Both the position numbers and the translations under genes were made by a program. This document shows, one piece after another, positions 35,210-46,619 of a stretch of 64,000 nt of DNA. The notes under the pieces were generated by a model. That model saw only the letters and a list, made by a program, of their open reading frames with translations. It did no database searches and had not been told where the DNA came from. The stretch spans positions 142,110,897 to 142,174,896 of the forward strand of contig NC_081407.1 in NCBI RefSeq assembly GCF_030272615.1, written 5' to 3'. Source of the stretch: Cryptomeria japonica. Lineage: Eukaryota > Streptophyta > Pinopsida > Cupressales > Cupressaceae. Position 1 is the first letter of the stretch. Each line of letters begins with the position of its first letter.

Positions 35210-36970
35210 TATTATTAAAATATTGAATTACATAATTACAATAAATTTTCACATAATTAGACATAATTAAAAAAAATTCTTTGTCAATTAATCCATTATG
35301 CCCAATATACAAAAAGTAGTCACATAATGTTATAACATCGTGACAAGGACTCCCAACATCTTTTTTCCATGATCACAACATGGGCGAGAAAACTATCAGA
35401 GTGCTTTATCGCCCAATCATGAAGCATTTACGCTTCCCCTAAGTTCTTCCTAACATGAAGAACCATCGACCCTGCACAAGGATGTAGATAGCGACTCAAG
35501 CCTGGCAAGGGTTGGAATCTAGTGTAGCATTAAAATATCTAACAAACATGTCACCTATGACTATGCAATCCTATTTCCATGATATGGCTGGAGGTAAGAA
35601 AAGAAATTAACATGCATCATATTCATTAAACACTTTGGCCAAAGATTTATGTCGACTACTGGTGGGTAAATCAGGTGTCGAGATTTACCCTCCCATGTTG
35701 TTGCATATTCAACACCCATCCAATACACAAATGATATACAATGACACAATCATGCATTTAAAGACTTACACAAACATATATGATCATAGAAAAGCTATGA
35801 GAATGATTAAGTGCATACAAAATCTTACAAGAGAATATAAGTACCGACAAGAGCATATAGAGAATACAAAAGCTTATACAAGCTTTCATGAGCATACATA
35901 GTCATATAATAGTATATAGGAACATTCAAGAGAATTCAAGTAAGCTTAAGAGGTATACATTGCTCATAAGAACATATAGGTGTTTAGGATCAAACATATC
36001 CATTTGCCTACCGATCGAGATTTTAAATCAAACTCATTTATAGCCAATCTAAAGGATATCCATCAAACAAGGTCTCAAGACATTTTAAATCGTGTCAACG
36101 TATAATATTAATTGTTTACAAAATTTATAAAATTTTCATTAATATGATACTCTTTGAGATTTCATGTCATGGGTATAGCATTGGGTATTGTCTAATTCAA
36201 TTTTTGTTCACTTCTCTATTCTAATCAATAATACACCACTTGTGTTCTAAGTTATACTCTATTACCATTATTTATAACTTATCCATAACCTTTTTATTTC
36301 TCTATCATTAAGGAGGCCAAAAACATTAGTAACTTATCTCTTAAGTCATAATTGGTAAATACACTCTTACTGCTATATATTAACTTATTAACCGACCTAG
36401 ACTTAATGATAATAGAAATTCCAATAATGCATCAAGGCACAACATTTAATATGTACATCTTTATACACTATTATTACTATCCTTATCCCAAGTGTTTTAT
36501 TTTTAAAAAGATATCACCATGTTCATTTTTAATAAATATTCCACTTATTTAAGAGGGACCTTTGATTCTATTATTCCCTACATCATAAGATTTACTTCAT
36601 TTCTTGGTTCAAGCATAGATTATATATTGCATATATTTTACTATTTACAAAATAATATGTCAAGGTTTTCAATTTCATTATAAAATAGAAATATAATAAA
36701 ATCTGAATATTATTCTTCATATATGAATACTCAAAATAAATATTTTCCTAAAATTCAAATAATATTAGTTAACAAAATCTATGAATACTTTGTATCTTAT
36801 GTATACCCATGTCCTATATGACCATTTTGAATATATGGATATAATCAAGAAACTAAAGAAAAAATTTCATGACACAAATGTATAAATCCCATAATGCAAC
36901 TTTTATATTAAAGATTCTATTTTATTTTATTTTTATAAAAAATTATTCAATAATTAAAAAAGTTATTCAA
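35210..36970. other. AT-rich DNA, no gene seen
   Basis: The open frames here lack motifs and are not maintained. I see no repeat structure beyond general AT richness. Confidence 0.45.
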
Positions 36971-36973
36971 CTT

Positions 36974-37089
36974 TTATATGTTGGCTACATTGTTTGCTAG
37001 CATATCCACTTCACAGTTCCCTTCCCTATAGATGTGAGAAATTTTGAAGTCTTTGAGTTTCACAATCATTTCTTTCTTGTATTGGGATT
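36974..37089 (-). pseudogene. LINE RNase H C-terminal scrap
   Basis: On the minus strand a 38-codon stretch reads LKDFKISHIYREGN...VDMLANNVAN and stops at 36974-36976. The HIYREGN..AD.LAN pattern is the final motif of the RNase H domain found at the 3' end of plant L1-type LINEs. Asp is kept, while Ala before it reads Val. It is probably a separate insertion from the LINE at 34170, since the strand differs. Confidence 0.6.
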
Positions 37090-37119
37090 AACCATTTAAC
37101 CATCAACCAATTTGGTGAT

Positions 37120-37940
37120 CTGTTATTTTGAATGATCTTATGTGATATGTTATTTCTCGTATCAGAGACTTTGGGTGTTTACACTTCATATTATTGCTCT
37201 GATGATCATGGATCATTGTATAATGTGTTCGATGTTTACTTTGGTCTTAGTTAAGATGTGTCGTGGTCCACTTTACCTTATTTTCTAGCGTGGGAACATT
37301 TAGTGCCAACCTAATTTGATTTGTGTTCAGTTAAGATGCTTAGCCAACCTTAGGAGGTTTTGCATATGTGAGGATGATATAAATAAAAGATAATTTGTTG
37401 AGGATGATGTTGGTGTTGTGTGTGACATGTGATGTGAAAGAAAGTAAGATATGATGAAGGTGTGTGAAAGAGTATCTATCTTCCCAATTGATTGATAATT
37501 GGTGTTTGAGTTAGTGAAAAGTGTAGAGCAATGTGGACTTTCATGTGTTAGATACCAGAAGCAGTGAGCCGAAGGTATCCACAGATCTTACGGTTATAGA
37601 GGTGCATCAGTGATGGATTCTTTCTCTTTTATTCTTCTTCATTTTGGCAATGAGCCTTTCTTTGTAAAAGTCACCTTAACCGATGTAATCCTAACAGGTG
37701 TTAATATATTGAGAATAGCATTTTCCGTGGTTTTTCCCCTAACAAGATTTTCCATGTAAAATCCGGTGTTTCATTGTGTATGGTGTGTTTTGGTTTTCAC
37801 GATCATATCTTTCTATGATCGAAGTGTTAAAGATAAATTGTTAATGATCTGATTTAAGAGAATTGGTTTAAGATCTATTTATACAATTGATTCACCCCCT
37901 CCCCCACTCTCAGCGGTCTTGTGCATTAGAAAATTCAACA
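37120..37940 (+). mobile_element. Copia-type LTR, truncated or diverged 5' part
   Basis: Carries the GTGGTTTTTCCCC...GATTTTCCATGT...GGTGT block at 37726-37770 and the C-rich tract ATTCACCCCCTCCCCC near 37889-37904. It ends TTCAACA at 37940. The 5' boundary is approximate. Confidence 0.55.
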
Positions 37941-38545
37941 TATTGAAGATAATTTATAAACCGATAATGAACTTAAAAGACATTGTCATATGTAATCTTC
38001 AGGCATAACTCATATTGGTTGAAGGATAGATTTGTTGGCTCAATCAACTCTCTTTACAACCATCACAAAATAGTTAGTTTTATGAAGTGAAAGGGTGTAT
38101 TCATGCTTCTTTCAAATATTTTGAAGATCTCAAAATATAAGTTGGGAGTAAGAATTATGGCACTGGAGGGTTCCAAGAGACTAATGGCTTTTTCATAGTT
38201 CTCAGATGGATGTTCTGTTTGCTTATCCATCCAAATTTAGACTTGTTACTACGCAGCGACTAGGGTATTTTGAACAAATGTCAGAATTGTAATATTATTT
38301 TTGGGAATCAATTGTTTCATGATGATAACAAGCTTCAAACCCCATTGCTGAATGCTGATAAAAAAATATATTAATATAATTCAGTGGTTTACCCACTTTT
38401 ATTGAAAAAAAAAGAAAAAAAAAGAAACATGTGGCTCAAGCTTCAAATGACATTTTTTTTTCAATAGAGATATAATGGAAACTTGAACAAAATACCAAGA
38501 AACAAACTTGAATTTAATTTATTCATTGATAGTATCATATATAAA
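37941..38545. other. Unassigned DNA
   Basis: No coding motif or repeat recognised. An A-rich run is at about 38404-38430. Confidence 0.4.
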
Positions 38546-39061
38546 CACATATATTTGTATATGCATTATACACAGCTACTTTCATTTATTTTTCTAGCTA
38601 ATTGCCCAATCTCACAAATGAAATAAATATATTGGCATCCCCTCTTAATTTTAGAGGCCACACAAAATGAACTTTCAACACAAAACAGTAATGCTGCCTG
38701 CAGACAAAACACTCATCCACAATACTTGAAGATGGATAACCTCTTTCTGAACGAGATGCTTGATGAAAAAATCATTGACCTCACTAATTAAGATCCTATG
38801 GACTACTTTATGCTAATAAGATCCTACGGAATTCTATGTGCTTAATGCTAGCAAGATCCTGTTGACTCCATGGATAAATTGAGATTCGGAATCTTTCCTT
38901 ATTATGCAACTCGGATCTAGTGATAAGATCCTCTTGACTAGTCTCATTCACTACGTAACCCTATTGATTTTTCAGTGGTTCTGCTGCAGACGTTTGCCAG
39001 CAGACAATGTTGGGCAATCAGGATAATTTAGGCTGTGAAGGATAAGGCGCTGTCTCGTTGC

Positions 39062-39514
39062 TCAGAAAAACTGTAGGTTTGTGCCCTGAAGTACAGCTGC
39101 AAGAATAACACGGTTAAATAGTTCTTTAATGAGCTTCTGAAGAACACGTTGATTCTTTGCTGTCGACTCATTCAAGAATGTATAAGCAACATGGGAGTCA
39201 CTTTTAGGATCAATCTGAGGTAAGAGGATATCTTCTTTACCAGCCTTTCTAAGACAAACCAACAAATGTGATCTTAGCCTGCGAAAGTTGTCTTTTATTT
39301 GCGGCTGTGCTTCCGGAGCACATACTTGATCAAGGATCTCAGTACAAGAATGAATATTGCTCATGCGGTCCTGAGAGGTTATTGTAGCGTGTTGCAACGA
39401 AGGACAGTAGCAGGAATGACACAACTGGGTAAAGAGATGCTGAATGAGCTGCTCAAGAGTTTTCTGATTACGTGGTGTGCGTTGGTTGAGCTTGTTTTTA
39501 TCAGTGTGAACCAC
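39062..39514 (-). CDS. Unidentified 150-codon ORF with an internal duplication
   Basis: An uninterrupted minus-strand frame with natural composition. Two segments match each other: NQKTLEQLIQHLFTQL near the N-terminus and NQRVLQKLIKELFNRV near the C-terminus. They have the hydrophobic spacing of alpha-helices, and an alpha-helical repeat protein is an inference only. The middle (DNFRRLRSHLLVCLRKAGKEDILLPQ) also looks like a real protein. I do not recognise a family. The start may not be genuine: a 3' splice-like site and an AACGTGGTTCA tract lie just upstream, so it may be one exon or a captured fragment. No stop interrupts it, unlike every other coding trace here. Confidence 0.4.
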   Translation of the reverse strand: MVHTDKNKLNQRTPRNQKTLEQLIQHLFTQLCHSCYCPSLQHATITSQDRMSNIHSCTEILDQVCAPEAQPQIKDNFRRLRSHLLVCLRKAGKEDILLPQIDPKSDSHVAYTFLNESTAKNQRVLQKLIKELFNRVILAAVLQGTNLQFF

Positions 39515-39734
39515 GTTAAATCTTGTGTTGTGTGTATCTTTTCTGCTGTTTTGTTTTTCGATTCTTTACTCGTTTTAATCTTTACAAAAATAAGACTTAC
39601 TTTCCATTGGCAGTATTGCAAAGCATAGGCAGTCCAAACTAAGGAAATGCCAGACTCACTATAAATCCTAAGACGATAATGGACATTGACAACTTATGAC
39701 TCACTATTGATGATATGGGAAGTGAACACCCTCA

Positions 39735-40880
39735 ATTCAATATATATAGTTCCATTAGCAATGTGGGCAGCTACTTTTATTTTTTATTTCGATTGAATTT
39801 CACAATGGTTAGCATTAATTATTCTGAGAATACATAAGAGAGCCGGCTTTTATGTACAATAAACAATTACTTTCATTTATTTTTCTATCTACTTGTTCAG
39901 ACATTAACAGTCTTAATTTACTTATCAACCACTACATTAAGTATACTTAATGAAAAATAGAGTTCCATATGCAATAGAGCCAGCTACTTCATTTATTTTA
40001 CTTGAATTTCACAACCGCTTACATTAAACATTCTAAGTTTTGATTGAATTTCACAATGTAATACATAAGAGAGCCAGCTTTTATGTACAATAAACAATTA
40101 CTTCCATTTATTTTTCTATTTACTTGTTCAGACATTAACAGTCTTAATTTACTTATCAACCACTGCATTAAGTATACTTAAAGAAAAATAGAGTTCCATA
40201 TGCAATAGAGCCAGCTACTTTCATTTATTTTACTTGAATTTCACAACCGCTTACATTAAACATTCTGAGTTTTGATTGAATTTCACAACGATTAGCATTA
40301 ATTATTCTGAGAATACATAAGAGAGCCTGCTTTTATGTACAATAAACAATTACTTTCATTTATTTTTCTGTCTACTTGTTCAGACATTAACAGTCTTAAT
40401 TTACTTATCAACCACTACATTAAGTATACTTAATGAAAAATAGAGTTCCATATGCAATAGAGTCAGCTACTTTCATTTATTTTACTTGAATTTCACAACT
40501 GCTTACATTAAACATTCCGAAAATACACTATAGTGCCTTCATTTATGTACTATACACAATTATTTTCATTTATTTTCCTATCAACTTGTCAAACTTTACA
40601 ATCATTCATAATAACTATCTTAATCTACTTAACAACCACTAATATATTGATAAAAGATAGAATTCAATATGCAATGTAAGTAGCTACTTTCATTTATTTC
40701 TCTTCAATTTCACAACCACTAACATTAATTATTCTTAAAATACATTGTAGAGCCTTTCTTTATGTACTATAAACAAGTACTTTCATTCATTTTTCTATCA
40801 ACTTGTCCAACTTCACAATCATTTATATTAATTGTCTTAATTTACTTATCAACCACTAATATTAGATATATTGACAAAAA
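39735..40880. repeat. Tandem repeat, ~220-250-bp units, about five copies
   Basis: The landmark GAGTTCCATATGCAATAGAG recurs at 39960, 40193 and 40443, with diverged versions at 39742 and 40666, giving spacings of 218, 233, 250 and 223. Each unit is itself a dimer, because TACTTTCATTTATTTT occurs twice per unit. Part of a unit is also visible at 38570-38640, before the 39062-39514 ORF, so the array may once have extended further left. No coding. Confidence 0.75.
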
Positions 40881-40899
40881 AGAATTACAAGACAATCTT

Positions 40900-41600
40900 T
40901 TGTCTCTATCAATACCAATGTCAACACCCTTCATTTCAAAACGTAAGTATTGCTACCTAAATTTGTTCCTCTATAGTGAGAAAAAAAAGATGATTAATGC
41001 AGCAATTGTGGTTATAGCAACTTTGGTATACCTATATGTTGTTTTCTTTTTTAAATCAATCTCGTTAACAAATGTGCAAGTTGAAGAAACATCTTATTTA
41101 AGTTTTACACACATTGTAAATGTGAAAAATGTAATCTAAATATTTATATGTTCTAATGCATGTTTAAATATTTTTTTATTTTAATAGCTGGGGAGATTCA
41201 CCCATTTTCACTCTACAATGTGGAAATCCCACTTAAATTTGTAAAAAGTCAATATCAATTTTAAAATGCTCCGCAAAATTCACCATATATGGATTGGTAC
41301 AAATAAAATCAAAATTTGGTACTTTTTTAACACATTTTGTTATGTTCTAAGCTTTGTATTGTCGATTCAGATCAGAGACAATTTGCTACTACATACATTG
41401 TTGTATAATGGACTTTGACAAAACCAATCCATAAGTGATTGTGAAAATTTCTTTTACAGTATTATAAGATTATTTATCCTTAGATTTTATGAATTTTAGT
41501 TTGTTTTTAAAAATTATGTAGGGTTTCATTCGTTGCCTGAGAAAATTAGGATCCAGGGATCTATCTTCTTAGATTTTATTTCTTGCAGTTTGTATTTTTT
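40900..41600. other. AT-rich DNA, no gene seen
   Basis: The 125-codon frame at 40762-41139 overlaps the tandem repeat and has no motif. It is read as chance. Confidence 0.45.
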
Positions 41601-41605
41601 GAGAG

Positions 41606-42989
41606 ATGTCCACCGACCAAAGTCCTGAAAGTGTTGAAGGGAGGCCATTAAAACGTAGAAATAGAAACATAATTTCATACTTTGGTAATGTTGTTATTGG
41701 CGGTGCATCAAGTAGAGGTGCAACATCAGTTATTACAGATGCCCCAAAATTATTCAAGAAGGACAAATGTCTAGGAAAGATCGAAATGAGTTAATTTCTC
41801 TTCAAATGCCTTGATGTCACATATAATGTTCAAATGGAATTGGATTCCTAGAAGATCCAGAATAACTCAAATGACATTGATGACAATATCATAGGCAATG
41901 TTGATGTGAATGACGTAGATGAGGTTGTTAAGAAAGTTACAGATGATGATGTTGCAAGTACACAAAAGAGGAAAAGAATTTAAACAAAATAAAAAATCAA
42001 GCTGCAAGTGGGAAATGACAAGGAATTTTTAGTTGGATTGGGTGTCAAGGTACCCATTCTTTGAAGAAGTACTAAATCCAAATAAAGATGAGTCTTCAGT
42101 GGAATGCAAGTGTATGATCTATAGTGGGAAACTAAAGAGGGACAAGAAGTTGCAACTAAAATTGGACAAGGTAGAGATGCATGTCAGTAAAGTATGAAAA
42201 ACAAATCATAGATGGAAAAGAATGATTGGTGATTAGATAGAAAAGAAAGAAATAATGTAATCATATTAAGTATGGAGAGGACTATAAAGAGCATATGTGA
42301 AGAGAGGAGAAGAATGCTAAACATCGAGGTTCGATTGAGGCTCAATTCAAACATCTGATGACAAAAACATTGAAGTCGAAAACTATTCAATTGAGTGTTA
42401 TTTTTTAAATTTTGAAATATGATCGTCCTATGTTAGACTACTTTGACTTTGCTACTTTATTAAAATTTATGAATGTTCCTATATTTCCTCATACACATTG
42501 GTAAAAAATTAGTGGATGGGAATGGGCAAGTTGTCTTTCTCTTGAGTGGAAAAAGATGGTGTAGAGGAAAATATTAAATAGTCAAACTATATTGCATTAT
42601 CTTTAGATGAAGCTACAATAGTAGATAATACTTCTTGGATATGCATGCATGTGTATATTGTACAGAAACATGTCCACCAACCTCATTTACTCTATGTTGT
42701 TAAAACGAAGGAGAATTCTACAGTACAAAATCTATTTGAGGTAGTTAAGAAATATTTAAAATAATTTGGTGGTATGCAAGACTCATTAATTGCCAAAATT
42801 TTTGTATGTGTAGCAGTTGATGGAGTTGCAGTGTTTCAAGGTCATAGGAATGATCTTTGCACAAAGCTACAAACTTTGATTCCACCATATGTGAATGGCA
42901 TTCATTGCATGGCCCACACGTTGAATTTAGCTAAATATTCAAATTTGTCTTTGGTCAGCATCAACATGGACAAAGTACCTCCATTTTAA
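41606..42989 (+). pseudogene. hAT-like transposase remnant
   Basis: A cut-and-paste DNA transposase gene broken into several frames. The N-terminus (from 41606) has a KRRNRNIISYF motif. 42036-42200 encodes a degraded TTF-type zinc-finger region (NPNKDESSVECK, KLQLKLDKVE). 42420-42620 includes RPMLDYFDFATLLKF and LSLDEATIVDNTSWICMHVY. 42770-42960 reads VAVDGVAVFQGHRNDLCTKLQ and VNGIHCMAHTLNLA. The order and motifs match the hAT-related DUF4371/ZMYM1-like family. The C-terminal dimerisation region is absent, and terminal inverted repeats were not found by eye. Confidence 0.7.
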
Positions 42990-43257
42990 TCGATCTACTA
43001 ACACAGAATTGTACTCTATTTTTTTCCATGACACAAATCCTCTCAATGGCCACTTTGAGCCACTCTTATGGTTTCAAAGCCAGAATCTCAATTACCTACA
43101 ACCAATATCACTACATCAACTCAAAAAATTGATTAGAACTAATAAAATAAACACAAGTATTCAAGATACAAAAAGACAAAAGCTACAAAATAATACTACA
43201 ACATTGATCAATGCAATCGAAGAACAAATTCCCAACTGTAAACCAGTCCTAAAACAC
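42990..43257. other. Unassigned spacer
   Basis: An 85-codon open frame runs from 43009 into the next element, with no recognised motif. Confidence 0.3.
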
Positions 43258-44081
43258 TCCAAATAGCATGCATGCTTACTTATGGTTGTTAATTTTTGCT
43301 TATCATATCTCCTAAGTGACTCAAGGATGTCTCAATGACTAGAGAAGCAAGGAAGGAATGTGATGTTTTATTTGTCTTCTATCTATGAGTGAAGTCATTT
43401 ACCATGCAAATTTGTCCTACGAAGCAATCAGGTGGCATATCGCTGAGGACATTTTGGATTTGTATGGGACAAAGGTTAACTCTTGTTTGTTTACACAAGC
43501 AACACTCAGGTCATCTTGGTTCAATTATAACTCGATGCTTGTGTCGTCTTGCAATATCAAAATCTATGTAAGTTATACTCAGGTCGTTATGGTTCAATTA
43601 TACTATGAGGCTTGTATCAACTTTCAACAAATCAAGGCTCGATGATGAAAACAAAGGAAGCACTGGCACTTTGATCACAATAGATGGCAACATTGAGAAT
43701 GAGAATGCATATTAAGCTTTGCATTAGCTGCACATCATTATCATCTTAATCTTGCATTAGGTTGCATATCATTTTAATCTTGGATTAGTATAATTTTATT
43801 ATCATTATCATGCACCTCATTTTCAAGATACATCTCACATCTCATAAATCAATGCAATATATCATCACATTTTTGTTCATCTCATCATGAATCATAAATT
43901 CGCGTCATAATTGAGATCAAGAGAATTTATCTAAGCATCACATCATCCTCATAGAATCTCATATCGAAACATAATGCATATCATTCATCATTGCATCCCT
44001 CACATGCATATCTATTGCATCATCATGGAATCTTTCTTCACTTTCATATCTTCATCATTCTTCCAAACTATCTTCTATCAT

Positions 44082-44398
44082 GTCTTATATAGGATGTATC
44101 TTTTCTGAAACCAGATGTTTTGACCAGCTCTTATACAGGATATATCATTCTTGAAACCAGACATTTTGATCGGTCTTATACAGGATATATCGTTCCTAAA
44201 ACTAGGCATTTTGATCGATCTTATACAGGATATATCGTTCCTGAAACCAAACGCTCAATCATCCATGTCTTATGTAGGTGGTGTCATTCCTAAAACCATA
44301 CGCTCGATCATCCATGTCTTATACAGGCAGTATCGTTCCCAAAACCAGACGCTCGATCATCCATGTCTTATACAGGAGGTGTCATACCTGAAACCAGA
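44082..44398 (+). repeat. 45-50-bp tandem repeat upstream of the first LTR (7 units)
   Basis: The unit is close to CTTATACAGGATATATCGTT followed by CCTGAAACCAGACGCTCGAT and a short variable end. It lies about 390 bp before the LTR. The equivalent array before the second LTR is 53318-53687, and diverged units are found at 51785-51990. Confidence 0.75.
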
Positions 44399-44785
44399 CT
44401 TGATCTCAATCCAATCAATCTAATCAATCTTATCAAACCCATGTATGTCATCACTATTCACTCTTCTATCTTTCAAATAGCATTCTTCTTCTTTCAAGAG
44501 ATCATTCATGCCTTTTGTGCACGAACGATCTCCCGAGGGGGCATTATCATATCAAATATCAACATCAATTTCATATCAGTTTCATAGTAAATTTTCATAT
44601 CAAATCAATTCTTCATATCTAGAGCATCATCAATATCAATCATCAAATCCGGGGCATAATATCGACTTTTCATATCAAATCAATTTTTCAACACACAACA
44701 TTATATCAACAAATTCCAACAGCATATCCGGTAAATTTTCTCTGAATCAACATGTGCTCACACGTTAACTCAAAGAGCGGCAAAA

Positions 44786-46262
44786 TGTAGACACCTAAAA
44801 GTTGCACAGTTAATTAAGTGAATTTTATTCATTTAATTATTCTTAATTCTTCCAATTAATTAAATTAAGATTTAATTAATATCCTTATTATTCTAATCAC
44901 CTATTAATTAAATTAAGATTTAATTAATATACCCTTCTTCTATCTAAGCCATGTAATTAAATTTACATTTAATTAAAATCCCCCTTCTAGCCCATTTAAT
45001 TAAATTTACATTTAATTAAATCCCCCCCACTTGCAAAATCCTACAAATGCAAGTTGCAACCAAATTGAAATAAAGCAATTTATTTTAATTAATCTTATTA
45101 TTCCTTATCCACTTGCATTTTCCTACATCTCCCACTTGCATCCTAATCCTATTCCTAAATTCTTTTAGAACCTATGTAATCCTAATCAATTAGCCTAAAC
45201 CCATCAATTATCCCCTTTCCCTAAATTTGAGGAGGTCACTTCTCAAATTTGAAGTAAAGTCTTCAAAAGGCATTAAAGTCTTTATGCCTTCAACAAGCTA
45301 ACTTGTTGAGCTCCCCCAAATTTGGAAGGACTCTTACAAATTTGTCCCCAAAGTCTTCATAACCATTAATGGTTAACTCACCCTTCTTACATGGTTAGAA
45401 ACTTTTTGACTAACTTAACCTTCATCTAACCCAAGGGTCTCATCAAGCATTCATTGCTTTGACCATGGTTATCCCTTTAACCCTTGCACAAGAGTTTATC
45501 CTTTGGGTAAAACCTTTATCCATTGGATAATTCTAACCTAACCTTAACCCTTACCTTCTAAGGTAACCATGAGGTCTTCTGAAGCATTTAATGCTTCTTT
45601 CATCTCCTCTCAAGCAGTCTTATGCTGACAATTGTCACCATTTCATTGGTGAGAATTGTAAACATGGATTGATTAACTTTCAATCCTAGCCCTTGTTGAG
45701 ATTATTCAATCTCAACCCTCCATTGCCCTATTTTCCCTATAAATAGAGCTCATTCCTCCTTCAAACAAATCAAGGTCTTTGTGCATCAACCTTATAGTCT
45801 CATAATATTAAGCATATTATCTCTCTTTGATAGAATATCATGTTAGATCATTTTGATAGCATTGTAATCTTAGATATATCATGTTAATCTCATATCATGT
45901 TAGCTTTATCTTAGTATCATTTTCATACTAGTTTAAGCTTCATATCAATATCTTACATCCTATCATCATCTAGTTTCATATCTATCATCACTGGGATCTT
46001 AGTTGCATTCCATTTAGATCTTAGAATCATAAATCTTGTTCTTTAGGTTGTCATCTTAAAGAATCAAGTGCTCTTCCAAGCTGAGAGCCACCTTGAATCT
46101 TGAAGATCCTTGGAGATAGAGGAACATGGAATGATTTTAAAGAGTTTAGATTCATTTAACTTGCTATTTTGATTGATTTATAACCTCTAATGCAATGTTT
46201 CATGTGTGTGTTTGAATTGTTTTCTCCTCCTACAGGTTGATACCCCACATTTTCAGCATACA
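44786..46262 (+). repeat. First (left/shared) LTR, 1,477 bp
   Basis: Starts TGTAGACACCTAAAAGTTGC and ends TTCAGCATACA. It is about 110 bp longer than the second LTR because of an AATTAAATTAAGATTTAATT-type repeat near 44860-44960. Confidence 0.85.
45738..45746 (+). promoter_or_regulatory. TATA box in LTR
   Basis: TATAAATAG, conserved in the other LTR (54912-54920). It is the likely core promoter of the element. Confidence 0.6.
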
Positions 46263-46266
46263 TTTT

Positions 46267-46284
46267 TGGTGCCCACCGTGGGGC
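46267..46284 (+). other. Primer binding site
   Basis: TGGTGCCCACCGTGGGGC, 4 bp after the LTR. It differs from the initiator tRNA-Met PBS of the chromoviruses. I cannot name the primer tRNA with confidence. Confidence 0.6.
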
Positions 46285-46376
46285 TCGAACTCACGACCCC
46301 ATTAATCAAATCAGTTTTAAAAAATAAGCACTTTTGCAAGTATGCGGGAAACAGGCAGCACATGGAGAACATTATT

Positions 46377-46610
46377 TAGCCCATCTCGCTAACATTATAG
46401 CGCATCCCGTACACTGTTTAGCGCGTGGGTTTTATACTCTAGCGCGTCAATTCCTTAGCTTAGTGCATCATCTTAACTAGCCTTTTCCTGTAGGTCTCGA
46501 CGTGGAAAGAAAATAGAGTAGCGCATCCGATAAACAGAGCCACGCATCAGGTCTGTCTGATAGCGCATCCAACTCATCCTGTAGCGCATACAGTCTATCT
46601 TGTAGTGCAT
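46377..46610 (+). repeat. 21-bp-phased TTAGCGC(A/G)T array, cluster A
   Basis: The octamer TAGCGCAT or close variants begin at 46377, 46398, 46419, 46440 and 46461, then at 46519, 46540, 46561, 46582 and 46603. Within each run of five the spacing is exactly 21 bp. The ~12 bases between octamers are not conserved. In the frame that starts TTA GCC CAT it reads heptads of the form (L/I/V)-A-(H/R)-x-x-x-x with few stops. Confidence 0.85.
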
Positions 46611-46619
46611 AATAGACAG

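Noticed and set aside
40762-41139. 125-codon open frame
   Set aside because: Overlaps the tandem repeat and has no recognised motif.
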